DNA of 64,000 nucleotides from Incurvaria masculella (Eukaryota; Arthropoda; Insecta; Lepidoptera; Incurvariidae), in contig OX335642.1 of assembly GCA_946894095.1 (NCBI GenBank), positions 26,299,021-26,363,020 of the forward strand. The letters are read 5' to 3'. Within the stretch, counting starts at the first letter, position 1. Every line of letters begins with the position of its first letter. Under the pieces are notes generated by a model. That model ran no database searches, was not told the DNA's origin, and saw nothing but the letters and a program-made list of their open reading frames with translations. This document shows, piece by piece, positions 1 through 12,210 of the stretch. A program made the position numbers and the translations under genes.

Positions 1-448
1 TTGTTGCAAACAGTCAAATTCTGAATAGAATGATAGCAACCTGAAATGAGAAAAAAGAAATAAAGAATACGCATGCACGCATTCTCTATATAAATACTAA
101 CGAAAACAATATTAAATTATGCAACTGCAGCAGAGCCAGGCTCCATCAATTAATTGTTGCGATATGCCCGAGTGATAAAATGGTAGCTGAAAATCTGTGG
201 TTGGAAGGTATGCCGCTTTTAGGAAAATTACTTTCTAGGTCGGGAAGGTACCTTTTTACGTTTTCTGCGTTTCTCGGACCGCTCGCCGTTCGATTGAAGA
301 ATTTGTACGTAGACTATTCTACGATACTAGTGATGGCAAAGTTCTTTTAATCTTCTAACATTATAACATTGGTTTTTATTTTATTGGTTTTTATTTTATT
401 TTAAAGAAACTTATGAAAGTAAAAAATCTTAAATGCAATTTCACTTCC

Positions 449-560
449 GTAGCCCATTATCGCGACGCCTTGTGATTCGATAAGCTGGGCGAAGCACCTC
501 TGAGCTCGGTTGGGTCCTGGATGAGTGACCATAGACCATATCCTGGCGGTATGGCAGAGA
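449..560 (+). repeat. Decayed SINE fragment with 5S-like block
   Basis: The stretch GAGCTCGGTTGGGTCCTGGATGAGTGACCATA (about 502-533) resembles the 5S-like part of the SINEs at 3363 and 18064 with several mismatches. The body and poly-A are not clear. The surrounding 1-2050 shows no gene that I can support. Confidence 0.45.
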
Positions 561-1425
561 AATGAGTTTATGAAAAGGTTTATTCTCAAAAGTATTCATC
601 CGGATATAAGTTGAATGGGGAGGAATAAGGGATCCAAGTTCCAACGAGCAACGTCCACAATAGTACCTGTAGAACAGACTCAGCGACCATGGATATAATA
701 AAACATGTTAATACAATGGTGCAAAATTATATTTATCCATTAAAAAAACTTCAGTTTAATTTAAATGCTACAGTTAAATTATATATCGATAAGGTATTTT
801 AATCGACTTTTGCCTCCCCCTACACAGTTGCGTCGGTAAAAATGCGGAACAGAAAAAGGACGACTGGCCACAAAAGTTCTTCCGGCAGAGTTGCGATGGA
901 ATATTCCGCCAGGTTTCCATTTCAGTTATGGAAATGCAGAGAATTTGAGAATGTTCTATAGTATGTATACTCTCGCTCGTTTTCGCGGTTCTCTTTGTAA
1001 GCTTTATGGCGATCGTAGCTTTTATTATAATGCAGACACTATTCCATTTTCCTGCTTGCGAAAAATTTTACTCGGTCGTGACTGGATATTTTATTACGTA
1101 CCTAGTTAGTTCACCGCGAATCTCTTGTTTATTTCGGACTAACTCTAGTGTCTGGAAACAGAATACTTTGATAACGATATAAATTGTGCCGTGTGGGTCC
1201 CGGCACTCATAAACCATACAAATGGTCCCAATGCATTTTTACCGTGCATGTTGTTAAAGGCGACTAAGGAATTTATCACTCCTGGTTCGAACAGTATTTT
1301 ACTTACGTTGAATGTTTGTATTTTATCATCAGTACCAAATTTTTAAAAAATCTACAGGAGCCCATCTTGACGTTCTTGAGCGGTCAGCGCGAATCTTTTG
1401 GGATTAAACAATGAAGGGACATCAT

Positions 1426-1545
1426 CTGTGGGAGGTCCTGGCAAGGCACCTAGTTCCCTAGGAATGCGGTTCGAAGGCCAACATCAGTAACACTGTCAAA
1501 AGTTTATAGTTCCTGTTAGTCGGCCATGCTAAGTTCCATGAAAAA
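1426..1545 (+). repeat. SINE tail fragment
   Basis: It shares GTCCTGGCAAGGCACCTAGT and the later GGCCATGCTAAGTTCCAT with the tails of the full SINEs, without the head. It is an old fragment. Confidence 0.55.
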
Positions 1546-2053
1546 GTATTCTGAGGACGCTCGGTCAGGGCGATCGATTTTCTTAGAATTCTACGCCCAA
1601 GGACCCTTTCAAAGTTCAATTAAGTGAATCCTTGAATTGTATAATTGCTTGGGTGAATTCAACACTCTGTGGAATTTGTCCATGATATTTAACATTCATT
1701 AAGCATTGATCGAATACTTGATCAACGAAAGATAAATATATTTTTAAAGTATTTAAGAAATCTGGAATAAGTAGACTTTGAATGAATGAATAAATTCTTT
1801 ATTGTGCATAACAAAAATACAATTTCAGAGAAAACATACAGCAAAACAACAATACTGCACAAAGGCGGACTTATCACTAAGAGTGATTTCTTCCAGTCAA
1901 CCCTTGGGGTGATGAGGAAAGGCAATAGAAATATCTGTAGGTAGGTGACACAACAGAATTGGAAAAGAAAAAAAAAAAATTAACTCCATAAACATACATA
2001 TACCATAATATATACATATTTATACATATAAATATGTATCTATACTTTATGTA

Positions 2054-2300
2054 ATCTATACTAATAATAAATCTGTAAGGGGTGTTCATGGAGTAAGTTG
2101 CTTTGTTTTCTAAGATTCTTCGTTTGTAGACTTAATGTATGACACTAAAACTAAATTGTCGATTTTTAGAAATCAGTTCTGTGTGTATGTATGTATATTA
2201 TATGTATGTTCCTCCATAACTCTTAAACCGATTATCCGAATTAGATAAAACTTAGTACACGTACATATAACTACCCGGGAATTAGGATAGACTAAATAAA
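2054..2300 (+). mobile_element. Helitron-like 5' end fragment
   Basis: It starts A|TCTATACTAATAATAAATC, the usual 5' start of lepidopteran Helitron-like elements, followed by the typical phrase for elements of this kind (CTCCATAACTCTTAAACCGA). No matching hairpin plus CTAG end is seen before the next repeats, so the right end is uncertain. The region 2300-3360 is otherwise unassigned. Confidence 0.45.
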
Positions 2301-2676
2301 ATTCATTTCCGCTTACGCTAAGATGTAACTGTCATACAAACTGCAACGCTCTGCATGGCTCGGCGGGAGGGCGGCGGCTGGAGTGGGGGAGTTTTTACAA
2401 TTTAAAATGACTAGACGTCAATCTGCTTAGAGATTTCGGCATAATATTTTTATGCAAAAATTGGCTAAGTAAGTAAAAAGAAGAATGAACTAGAAAATTC
2501 GTCGAAATATTTTTATGAAATTAACGGCAGGGCAAATTATATATTGGAGGCCTAGATTAAACACATTTAGGGGCATTCAGGGAAAAATATATAAAGAAAT
2601 GTGTATAAGATGACGCGGAATAAATTATTTTGAAAGCGATACCTTAATAACAACCTGGACCTTAAGAATAACCTCA

Positions 2677-2713
2677 ACGTGACCTCAAGCAAACGTGTTG
2701 CTTGAGGTCACGT
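2677..2713. repeat. Perfect 16-bp hairpin
   Basis: The arms ACGTGACCTCAAGCAA (2677-2692) and TTGCTTGAGGTCACGT (2698-2713) are exact reverse complements around a five-base loop. Its role is unknown; it may be a remnant of a fold-back element. Confidence 0.85.
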
Positions 2714-3362
2714 CGTGCTTGAGGGAATGTCAACCGGGGCTGCAGCGCATAGCACTAAAGGGGTAGGGGGCTTCGCACGTGTCGAAGCGGGCGCACTGCG
2801 ATGCGACCTAATAAAATTTATTAATAAAGCGGTGTGACCCGAATGACGCCTTCCCGCGGCCATCTTAGAGTGCGGAGCGTACGGTCCTGGGAATCCGTTT
2901 GGGCCCACTGTATTTATTGTTTTGTGATGCATAAAATATTATTAAAAATACTTTGGTAACGTTACATATAAGCTTTTCTATGTCCTCTATATCCCATTTT
3001 TTTTATCTGAGGTTTGGAGACTGTATTAACACGTAAAATCTAATAATTGGGCAAAACTGGCTTATTTAAGAACACGTTTAAGGCTAATTGCAATGAACAT
3101 AATAAACAGGGGTTTTCAGACGATTATTTAGGAAAGAATGACATTTTAGGATTTCAAATTATGGAATTATTTTGAAATATTATGTTCTCTGTCTTCAGCT
3201 ATCTTTCAGCTCAGTTCTTAGAATAGCTCCACCCAACATTTAGGTCTAAGTTAAACCAGTTCAGATTTTAAGCGGTTTCTTCTTTACTGAGTTATTCGAA
3301 TCCGCTGATCTTTCAGTTTGTGCAGTAAATTAATGTAGTTTGACTACCAAAGTCATAATAAT

Positions 3363-3740
3363 GTCAGCCTCGGTGGCCCAGTGGCGCGACACTTCGGGGA
3401 TCGCTCTCCGAGCAACGCTGGGTCCGGTCTGGTCTTGGATGGGAGACCATTCGACCGTTGAGAGAGGCTGGCCGTGGTTCGGATTCCACGTTAAGCTGTA
3501 GGTCCCCTTCCTTACTTACTAGGTGGGAGGGTTTATCCCGCCCGGGTTGGTACCATCGCATTGGATGAACGATGGTCGAAGCGGTAATGAAAATTGTCCG
3601 TGTTTTCCATCCAGTTCAATGTAGCCGTGCAATATAAGGAAGGTCCTGGCATGGCACCTAGTTCCCATGTGGTGTGTTGGGCTAATACCATAACAGAACT
3701 TGTGGTATTAGCCATCCATGTCCAGTCACATAAAAAAAAA
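3363..3740 (+). mobile_element. 5S rRNA-related SINE
   Basis: It is the same family as 18064-18468 and starts with GTCAGCCTCGGTGGCCCAGT. The 5S-like block lacks the AAGTTA piece retained in the 18064 copy. The body, including the CCGCCCGGGTTGGTACCATC phrase, is nearly identical to the other copy, and it ends with a short A-run (3731-3740). Confidence 0.8.
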
Positions 3741-3750
3741 AGGTAGGACG

Positions 3751-4586
3751 TAATATATAACTACATAGTATAAAACAAAGTCGCTTTCTCTGTCCCTATA
3801 TCCCCATGTACGCTTAAATCTTTAAAACTACGCAACGGATTTTGATGCGGTTTTTTTTAATAGATAGAGTGATTCAAGAGGAAGGTTTATATTTATAATA
3901 ATATCCATTAAATATTTGAGAAATACTGTTATTTTTGAGGTTTCCAATGTGATGTCGTAAAAAAATATTTTTTTTCCGCTTACATTGCAAACGCAGGCTG
4001 AACCCTACGAGATTTATCAAAATAATGTACTAAGTATTGTATACATTGAAAAGGTCTACAGAAAACTCCGCGATGGTATTTATCTATCTCTTATGGATAT
4101 CCCACAATAACATTTTTTTCTCATTTACTTTTTACGACAAATAATGGCTAATTTTTGAAGCGATTTTAACCAATACAGCATTAATCCTTATCCAATTAAA
4201 TACCTTAAATACATTGTTGATTTAATATAGTATAATATATATAGTATAATATAATATATACGGCCCTTTACAGCATATGATTTAAATGAATATTTTCGAA
4301 GATATTATAGATTTAAAAATTGCGGGATGTATAGTGCTTGCGGCGGTACCGGCCGGCCGGGGCGGCGGGAGCGTGCCTCGGAGGCCGCGGTTCTCCCTAT
4401 AGCACTTTGAATTTATTATTTCTCTAATATCTAATAATCATGTAATAATAATATATAAGTTTTTTTTATTTCAAATTTCTCAATGTAGGAACTCTACATA
4501 AAAATGGTTTATTTGTGTATCATTGTGTCAAAATAATATTTTTTTAAATGACGTAATGCCCGTGCAAAGCCGGGACGGGCTGCTAG
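3751..4586 (+). mobile_element. Non-autonomous Helitron-like element
   Basis: The 3' end GCCCGTGCAAAGCCGGGACG followed by GGCTGCTAG (ending 4586) has the expected features of a Helitron end: a GC hairpin (GCCCGTGC ... GGGACGGGC), terminal CTAG and a following T. The 5' part (TACATAGTATAAAACAAAGT and the phrase CTACGCAACGGATTTTGATG) is a familiar lepidopteran repeat. The exact 5' boundary is uncertain. No Rep/helicase ORF is present. Confidence 0.65.
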
Positions 4587-5204
4587 TATATAACTAAAAT
4601 ATACATTTCAATTTACTAAGCAGTTCACGAAATCTAAGCGCAGTTTCCACCTAAAGTAACAGATTTTGCACTCTCTTTATTAGGAACAAGGTCGATAAGC
4701 TCATTCAGAGGGTAAAGGCGAGGAGGAATAACGTGCCGAGTTGTCGTCACGTGTAATGTGACATGGTTTGTTCGACCCTAAGGAGATCCGTATGCAGACA
4801 CTGGGGAGTGGAAGACTGATGGGCTTACGTGCTACGAATGAGAATAATCCTTTTGATCTCTCTAACGCAGTATTGCGAAAGAACGAGCTCGCGAAAACGA
4901 GCCAGTCGGTGTGGGTAGAATTATGTACATTATTAATTTTAATGTGTATTGACTCAACTATTTGTAATGTTTAAAGTGTTATATGTAGATTTATGGTCTA
5001 GCTATAATTTCAAGATAAGGTTTTTTGTTCTAAAATTAGACAAGTATTCACAAACTTTCATAAACAAAGCTTGAAAAGCGTCAGATATTTACCGTTACAT
5101 GTTTCAAATATAGCTGGACCATCTATGCATTTTCGTCTTTTTGGCATTCCAAAGTATTTATATGATGCAGGATTCAGATGTTTTTACTCTCCTCGGTTAA
5201 ATTG

Positions 5205-5984
5205 TTAGACCGCCTACACCATCTGACGTGCCGCTTGTGATTATCGAAATGCGAACGTGGGATTCAACGGAAGAACCGCTTTCACACACCAAGCGCTTCA
5301 TGCAGGATCTTTGCAATGATTAATGATGCTTCCAATATGAAGTCGGCTCCTGGAACCATTGAATTCGCGTTAGTCCTATTCGAAAGTTTTGGAAAATTAC
5401 TAACAATTTCGTTAGAGAAATTCATTTTTGTACGCAACTTTCCAACTTTTAAATGGAGTTGTGACATATTTCGTTCTTAATATTTCATTTTTTTTTCCCT
5501 TCAAATGTTCTTCATTGCATGCCTTTGTATCGCTTTGTTTCACCTGATGTTTTGTCGATGTCTGTGAATTAAACTTAGCTTAGATCCGATTAAAATCGCG
5601 ATTTTTGAAACCACTTAACGATTTAAATGAATACGAAAGTGGTGATCCATTTTGAATACCTAAATTTTAGGCATTCACAAATAAGTCGGTATATTGTAAA
5701 TTTTCGAATATATTTATCAATTTTACCCAAAGCTATAAGAGATAGAATGTCTATTTCGTATATAAATTGAAGGGCTTTAAATATTGTATGCATTAGCACA
5801 CAACTTTGTAGGATACACTTACTTAAGTCATACACAGATTTAAAATCATTGTGAAATGATAGAAAGTAGTTAATAATTTTACCTCATTTGTGAATGCCTA
5901 AAATTTAGGCATTCACAATCGGGCGAATCCCGCGTTCGCATTTCGATAATCACAAGCGGCACGTCAGATGGTGTAGGCGGTCTA
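5205..5984. mobile_element. MITE-like element with about 60-bp terminal inverted repeats
   Basis: The left end TTAGACCGCCTACACCATCT through GCGAACGTGGGATTC is the reverse complement of the right end at 5924-5984, with about one mismatch. A smaller element (about 5650-5920) with palindromic ends appears nested inside. The right arm is preceded by a 31-base palindrome centred near 5903. No ORF is supported. Confidence 0.75.
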
Positions 5985-6152
5985 AGCGCATAGAATATTT
6001 ACTTATGCCCACAGTTTCTTCACCTCGATTATCAACCAGCCCGACATCGCGCCGCTGGGCTACTAGGCCGTTTTAACCCTATTCACTATAGTGATTTATG
6101 AAAAAATATTCGTAAGACTTTAATTCATTTTAGTATTTTCTTTTGTTTACAG

Positions 6153-6330
6153 TTCCGAAAGTGGAGATCGTTGACGAACGAGGCGTCGCAATTACGGACA
6201 AGTTTTACAAAGAGGGTTCGATCATCGAGCTCCGCTGCGTCGTCAGCAAGGTGCCCACTCCTGCGCGGCAGGTCATCTGGAAGCACGCCGGCAGACTTCT
6301 TAATTACGACACCAAGCGTGGCGGAGTCAG
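6153..6330 (+). CDS. Dpr-family cell-surface protein, exon for first half of Ig domain 2
   Basis: This exon encodes the N-terminal half of the second immunoglobulin domain of a Dpr (defective proboscis extension response, zig-8-like) protein. Such proteins are neuronal surface receptors that bind DIP partners during synaptic matching (family knowledge). The translation begins PKVEIVDERG, has the first Ig cysteine in LRCVV, the core tryptophan in VIWKH and the family-typical LLNYDTKRGG. A pyrimidine-rich tract ending in TTTACAG (AG at 6151-6152) gives the acceptor, and CAG|GTTAGT at 6330/6331 the donor. The exon opens in the middle of a codon (two bases) and ends with AG, so the next exon must supply one base. 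That base is present at 19021 and gives Ser. There is no start codon here, so upstream exons (signal peptide, Ig1) are missing from the window. I cannot name the Dpr paralogue. Confidence 0.9.
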
Positions 6331-6398
6331 GTTAGTTCATTTCTACGACAACTAGTCTGCGGCATTAATTTTCAAGCTTTGCTATGCCTTCTTCAATG

Positions 6399-6545
6399 TC
6401 CCCACTCTTGCACGGCAGATCATCTGAAAGCACGCCGGCAGATTTCCTAACTATGATACCAAGCGTGGCGGAGTCAGTTTAGTTCATTTATACCAAGACT
6501 AGTCTGCTGCATTTATTGTCAAGCTCTGATATGCCTTCTTGATAT
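6399..6545 (+). pseudogene. Partial tandem copy of the Dpr Ig2 exon and its splice site
   Basis: A second, diverged copy of 6252-6398 lies directly behind it at an offset of 147 bp. It repeats the exon's 3' half, the splice-donor region and about 70 bp of intron. In the copy the core Trp codon TGG is TGA, and the donor CAG|GTTAGT has become CAG|TTTAGT, so GT is lost. It also lacks an acceptor and the 5' half of the exon. It is a dead exon fragment. Confidence 0.85.
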
Positions 6546-6859
6546 TTTCTCTGATATTTTATAAACCTGAACTGGTAGGTTAAGTAGGGTTCATACAATA
6601 AAGAAAAAGCGTTTTTAAGGATATGTTTTTTTTAAATAAATCCTTATATTGAGAAAACGATAGATATTTTGGAGATTTGGAAAAGTTCTCTATAAATTCT
6701 TTTTCAACAAAACGTACCACCGAACTGTGGCAACTTATCCAAACTCAAATGTGAACGTAAGTTTCTTTGTACGTTTAATTTTATTCATATCTGTTTTCAT
6801 AAAATATTTCCTCTTTATTTTTTCTCTTTATTATATATATATTTTTTCTCTTTATTATA

Positions 6860-7639
6860 CTAGCAGCCCGTCCCGGCTTTGCACGGGCATAATATAATTT
6901 TAAAAAAAATTTCATTTTGACACAGTGATACACAAATAAACCCTTTTTACGTAGAGTTCCTAAAAAAAGAGCATATATCTACATTGAAATATTTGAAATA
7001 AAAAAAAACCTAAAAATAATTTCAGCGGGAATGAGCCGCGCGGCTAGTTAGTTTATTTTGTGGCCTTGACTCCCCTCCTGTACCCCTGAGTGACGCCTAC
7101 AAACTCTAAAACGATCTAGCCGAGCGGATTTTTTCTAATTTTTAAACTCGTGATATCTTTCGAATGGAATGTCCGAATCGAATAATTCAAAAAAGAATGT
7201 AAAGGTTATGATGCAGTCTTAAATAATAATTTATTTAATTTGATAAGGATTAATACCTAGGTACAAATAAAGAGCCTTTTCTAGCGGCGGTATTTAAATT
7301 TTTATTTTAAAATAAATGCACACTTATTGTGACATGACTATAATGGTTAGATGTATGCTGTCGCGACATTAATAGTATATCATTTTGATCTATCGTGAAT
7401 AGTTTTCGCAGCGCTCGCTATGTAAGGAACATTCTTGGTATTTTTTTCCACCTTGGGTTATGTTACCGGGGTTTTGATAAGGATCCCAATTTTTTTTTTA
7501 AATAAAATATATCCTATGTTACTCGGATAGTCTGTAGCTTTCCAACGGTGAAATAATTTTTCAAATCCAGTAGTTTCGGAGCCTATTCAGTTCAAATACA
7601 CAAACAATCAAACCGTTCCTATTTATATAATGGTATAGA
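6860..7639 (-). mobile_element. Complete non-autonomous Helitron-like element
   Basis: Read on the minus strand it starts A|TCTATACCATTATATAAAT (from 7639) and ends GGGACGGGCTGCTAG|T at 6860. This is the Helitron signature: 5' TC, 3' hairpin and CTAG, inserted between A and T with no target duplication. It is 780 bp with no protein-coding frame. The end hairpin matches that of 4558-4586. Confidence 0.75.
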
Positions 7640-8852
7640 TTTGGGAAAAATTCAAAGAATACGTCAAACAAATTAAAAAGCCTTAATCAACAGGTAAATT
7701 AATTACGTTCGTGATGAAAAATATTTTCAATCCAACCATCGTATCTAGTCGTGAATACCAAATTATAGAGTTCTATCCCATTATACACAACTTCCTGAAG
7801 CACACAGTACGCTATTTACACGTGTCTGCAATCAAGCGTATGGCCGTCCCCGGCGTAACAAATCAAAATTAAGAGATTACTGCACGTGAAGCAGGCTGCG
7901 TAGGTTTTGCTGCCCCGGCTGTAATATCCACGAGTTATGGCTACAGCAGCTGCTTCCTTAAACGTATGGTGCTGGTTCATTTTGTATCTGCATATTTCGG
8001 GTGTTTATCTTAAATTTCAGGTGTTATGTAAGTGTTTGGAGAAGGCTGACGAGTTTGAGCGACTAAACGTAACAGCGAGATTATGGTAATGTGAGTAAAC
8101 ATGTTGGGTGTTCTCTATAAGATATGCATGTATATGCCTATATGTGGGGAACTGAACACAAGTTAATAATAGATTTTGGGCTTTACAGGCTCCTAAAATA
8201 GCAATTGGTTTTTTGAAACATCTGTTGAATGAATAACGTATTTTCTAATATAACCGAACCCAACCTCAGATTTAAAAAAAATTTAGATGCACCATCTAGT
8301 GCGCTTACTACTAATTTTCTAAAACTACCAACACAACTTAAATGTACGTGTGTCTGCGACTATGTTTTCATGTGGCATGTACGTTTAAGTTGGATTGGTA
8401 GTTTTTGATAATTGGCTCAAAACATTTTATAAAATAAGTTATCAAGATGAATTTAGTACAACACGCGCAAATTAACCGAGCCAGGATGGAACTCGACCCA
8501 CCGCCCGCAGTCCCTCGCGGAGCCCTGCGTTGTCAGCTAGTAAAGAATAGCATCCCTGTTCCTGTTTCACGTGTCTGCGGTATATTCTCTTGCTTCTGAA
8601 CTTCGAGATTATATTATTAAAAGTCACCTGAGCTAGTCATGTTTATAAGCCGCCGGTGTTGTCTACTTAAAACACCGGCGAATAAACATGTTGTAAATCT
8701 TGAAACTTAACTTTGAATGACTATCCTTCTAAAAATCTCAGCTTCGTATGAAAACGTTGTGAAACTATGAAATATTTTGATTGGTTTTTTAGTCGAAGGC
8801 TAGTTGATAAAATTAAATCTTTAACCAACGAAGATGAAGAAACATACTTATA

Positions 8853-9110
8853 ACTAGCTGAAGTATCCGGCTCTGCTCGGGTTAATGTAAATTTGGATTG
8901 ATGTTGAGCTGAATTATTTCCTCGATAAAAAGTAGCCCAAAAGGGCTGGGATAAAAGACAGGACAATACGTCTTGTATTTCGTTTTTTGAAAGTGTTCTA
9001 TATGTTAATTAAGGTAATAAAATATCAATGTGCCAAATTTCATTCAAATCCGTTGAGCCGTTTTTGTGCGATTCAGTAGTAACATCTAAACACCCAAACA
9101 TATACACATA
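8853..9110 (-). repeat. Lepidopteran interspersed repeat with CAGCTAGT-type end (minus)
   Basis: It begins CTAGCTGAAGTATCCGGCTC, the reverse of the end phrase GAGCCGGGTACCTCAGCTAG seen at 14936, 27507 and 60217. It also holds the usual internal phrase (AAATTTCATTCAAATCCGTTGAGC). The class is not certain; Helitron-like or a LINE tail are both possible. Confidence 0.5.
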
Positions 9111-9341
9111 ATGGAAGTTGTCCGGCGGGCTGACTCATTGCTCTACATGATAAGAAAAGCTTTCTCTTACATAACCACTGAAATATTTTTAAATCTTTAC
9201 AAAACATATGTCCGCCCTATTTTAGAATATGCCTATCAGATTTGGAGTCCATACCTACAAATAGATATAGATATTTTAGACCGAGTCCAGAGGAGAACTA
9301 CAAAAATGATTGTGCGTTTAAAACATCAAGAATATTAGCAT
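9111..9341 (+). pseudogene. Non-LTR retrotransposon reverse transcriptase, 3' fragment
   Basis: The 75-residue frame contains IFLNLYKTYVRPILEYAYQI followed by WSPYL...DRVQRRTTK. This is the conserved thumb region (LYKSLVRPHLEYAxxxWSPY...LExVQRRATK) of CR1/Jockey-type LINE reverse transcriptases. The catalytic domain (YADD) and the endonuclease are missing, and the frame ends at TAG. It is a short dead fragment inside the Dpr intron. Confidence 0.8.
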
Positions 9342-10287
9342 CCTTGCACTCAGTAACTATAAAACCAGATATGCATCATCTCTCATCATCATCAGTTTAT
9401 AGCTGCTAGTGTCATAAACCAGTTAATAAATAATAATAATTGGATGTTTGTATGTTGTGGATTTACAAACTTTCACATTTATAATATAAATAGGATTTTT
9501 GGATCGTCGGAGGCTGACACTTCTTTTCAAGGCATAATATAACATCCAACTTAACGTTTCACTGATATAATCTTATTGAAATTTATTCAAAATTGAAATG
9601 CTCTATTAATACAGCAAGCAGTTTCTATGATTCTAACTACATTACCACGATTTCGAATAATCGAATTCCAATGATTCGCTTTGTAACATTTTGTTCAATC
9701 AGTTTAAACGTTTAGCAAAATTTTACTTTCAATTGAGTGTTTTTTTGTTATCGTTCAATATACTTGATTTATGTCTTCTAAGGCGATGGGCTCGATTTTT
9801 GGATACTACTTTTGTATAACTGGGAGCATATAATAATTATAATTGTTAATATATTGTCGCATGTCATTACAATTCTCCCAAAATCAAATATTTCACTTAC
9901 GTTATGTGCTGTATGGTATCCGGCACTTGAAAGGAATACGAGTGATCTCACTGAATTTCTTTCCATGCATTTGTTAAGAGGATAATGAGGTTATCAAGTT
10001 CCATAGAATGGTGTGTGCCTGTTTCGTTAGTCAAATTAAGAAATATTTTTCTGAAAATTTGCATATCAAATAAATCAATTGACAGCTATGATTTTTTGGT
10101 AACTCAACTTGTATCCATGATATACGCCTTTTTGTATTTTTATAAAGTGTAAAGTGTATATCATGGGTATAAGTTACGTTATAAAAAAACGTACAAACTT
10201 ACTAGATCATTTATTTGGAAAATTTTCGAAAACCATATTTCTTAATTTAACTGAGAAACAGGCGAACACCATTGTATGGCACTTGCT

Positions 10288-10430
10288 CACCTCATTATAC
10301 TCTTAAGAGACGACTGAGGGAATTGTCTTTGGTAGTTCGCATTCCACATAAAACTTTCGCTCTCCACTAACTAGGTGGTAGGGTTAATTCCGCCCGGGTT
10401 GGTAACACCCTGATACCCTGTTCAATGACC
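10288..10430 (+). repeat. SINE body fragment
   Basis: It shares CTAGGTGGTAGGGTTAATTC and GCCCGGGTTGGTA with the full SINEs. The head and poly-A tail are missing. Confidence 0.6.
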
Positions 10431-10926
10431 ACTTAATTCGATGTTTCGGAAACGCCATTCAACCAATTTTCCCGTTTCGTTTTTCACTCGCTGAGTACAG
10501 TTGCCAGCATTGAATTATAAACACCGCGCTCGCTGCGAATACTGAAACCGCGCACCAATCACGTGCCTTTGTCGCACGTTTTTGAAATCGGAACGCATAG
10601 GTGGCGCCAGCGAGCATTGAAGGACGAGCGTGGCGATCTAAACTCGTCCGTGCAGGTACTTTTTAGTGAAAATATGCTGGGTATTTTTAAAGATACCTGC
10701 AGCAGTGAATCCATATAACATATAACATAAGATGAAGTACTTTAAGACTGTTCCGGAAAAAAAAAATATTCAAAAAGATATCTAAAGTTTGAAAAAGGGT
10801 GTGTCAAGTCTTCCGTGAGATCACGTGACGCATAGGTAATCAAACATCGCTAAGCTGCAAAAAAGCTATTTTCTTTAATGTTCCCAAACTGTTCTGTTTT
10901 TTATTTTGTCGTAAGAATAAAATATG

Positions 10927-10973
10927 TTTTTTCTAATTTCATTTTCTTTATTTGAAAATGAAATTAGAAAAAA
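10927..10973. repeat. Perfect 20-bp AT-rich hairpin
   Basis: The arm TTTTTTCTAATTTCATTTTC (10927-10946) is exactly complementary to 10954-10973 across a seven-base loop. Confidence 0.85.
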
Positions 10974-12120
10974 AAATATGATTTGTGAAAAATTGATTTG
11001 TGTTCGATACAGATACAAGCCCTTACATAGTACAGGTATTCATCAAATTACCCTGTATACACTGACAGTGGCGCCGGCCAGACAGTTCGCTTACGAATTC
11101 ATTTACTACCAATGTTCTCGAGTTCCAACGACCTCCAATAAAGCGTAAGAACTTCAGGACGCCATTGAGTGCAACGATCATTAGATATTGCGCGTCGGTA
11201 ATAAGTTATCGAACTGACTATTATCAGTGCATTATCAAGCTATACGGATTAGTTAAGTTCACCACTCCCACACTTACTTACTCGTTGGGTGGCGCAGTAG
11301 ATCGAACACGATCGACAGGGAGCGGGATTCGCACTGCACCGCCCGGGCTCAGTACTTTCGAATTATGTTCCTTACCGCGAGTTTGGCGGATGGGAGCTAC
11401 AAGGGAAAAAGTGTCCGAGCGACACTTTTGCTGTCAAAAATCGTCAACATATTTTACTTCACAGCCGAAACGGTAACACCGTTATCTCTCTCTTTCTTTG
11501 ATTATCTTTTTCTTCGTGAAAAGAAGACTGGCATTAGTGTCAGTGCTGTAATGAAAACGAAGCGCTCAGCAATATCAAATCAAATCATGAAAAAAAACGT
11601 TTATTGCACTTAAATCGTACGCAATGGTAGCGCTTAATGCCTAAGGCATTTTCCGCCAGTCTACCCTTTTTTACATAATGACACAAGGGTAGGTACAATC
11701 ATATAGAGTTGTGGCAAACAAATGTAAAAAAAAAACATACAAACAATAGTGTACGTCCATTCAATAAAAATCGGTTTTTGGCACTGTAAGCCTAATCTCG
11801 TGTTTAACTTGACGACTGGTGCTTGTGAAATGTTATTCCGTCCGACTTTGAAATGTTGCTTAAGGTATTACATAAAGCGAAAGAAACTTCGTTCCTTCGT
11901 TCGTTTCAATGCGTCCCTATCTTAATAATTGAGGACGCTAGACTAGGAGGTCGCGACAAAAATGGTAACGATAACGTAAATAGCTGAAACTGGGTTCACG
12001 AGATAAAGAACAACCCTCTGAAGCTAAATGTGTCTGTCTGCCTGTTTCAAGTGGTTGCGTTACGTAGATAAGGCGACTGAAAAAGTAGTTATGGTGACAA
12101 AAAATATACATGATAATGTA

Positions 12121-12210
12121 AATGAATGCAAATGACGAAGCATGAAAGTAAATGAATGCAAATGACGAAGCATGAAAGTAAATGAATGCAAATGACGAAG
12201 CATGAAAGTA
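12121..12210. repeat. Three tandem copies of a 30-bp repeat
   Basis: Three consecutive 30-base units, each containing AATGCAAATGACGAAGCATG, are identical. The period is a multiple of three, which creates overlapping repetitive frames on the minus strand that I do not regard as genes. Confidence 0.95.

Noticed and set aside
6143..6355. Reading the Ig exon as a free-standing 70-residue gene
   Set aside because: The apparent start is TTG inside the splice acceptor and the end reads into the intron. It is an internal exon.
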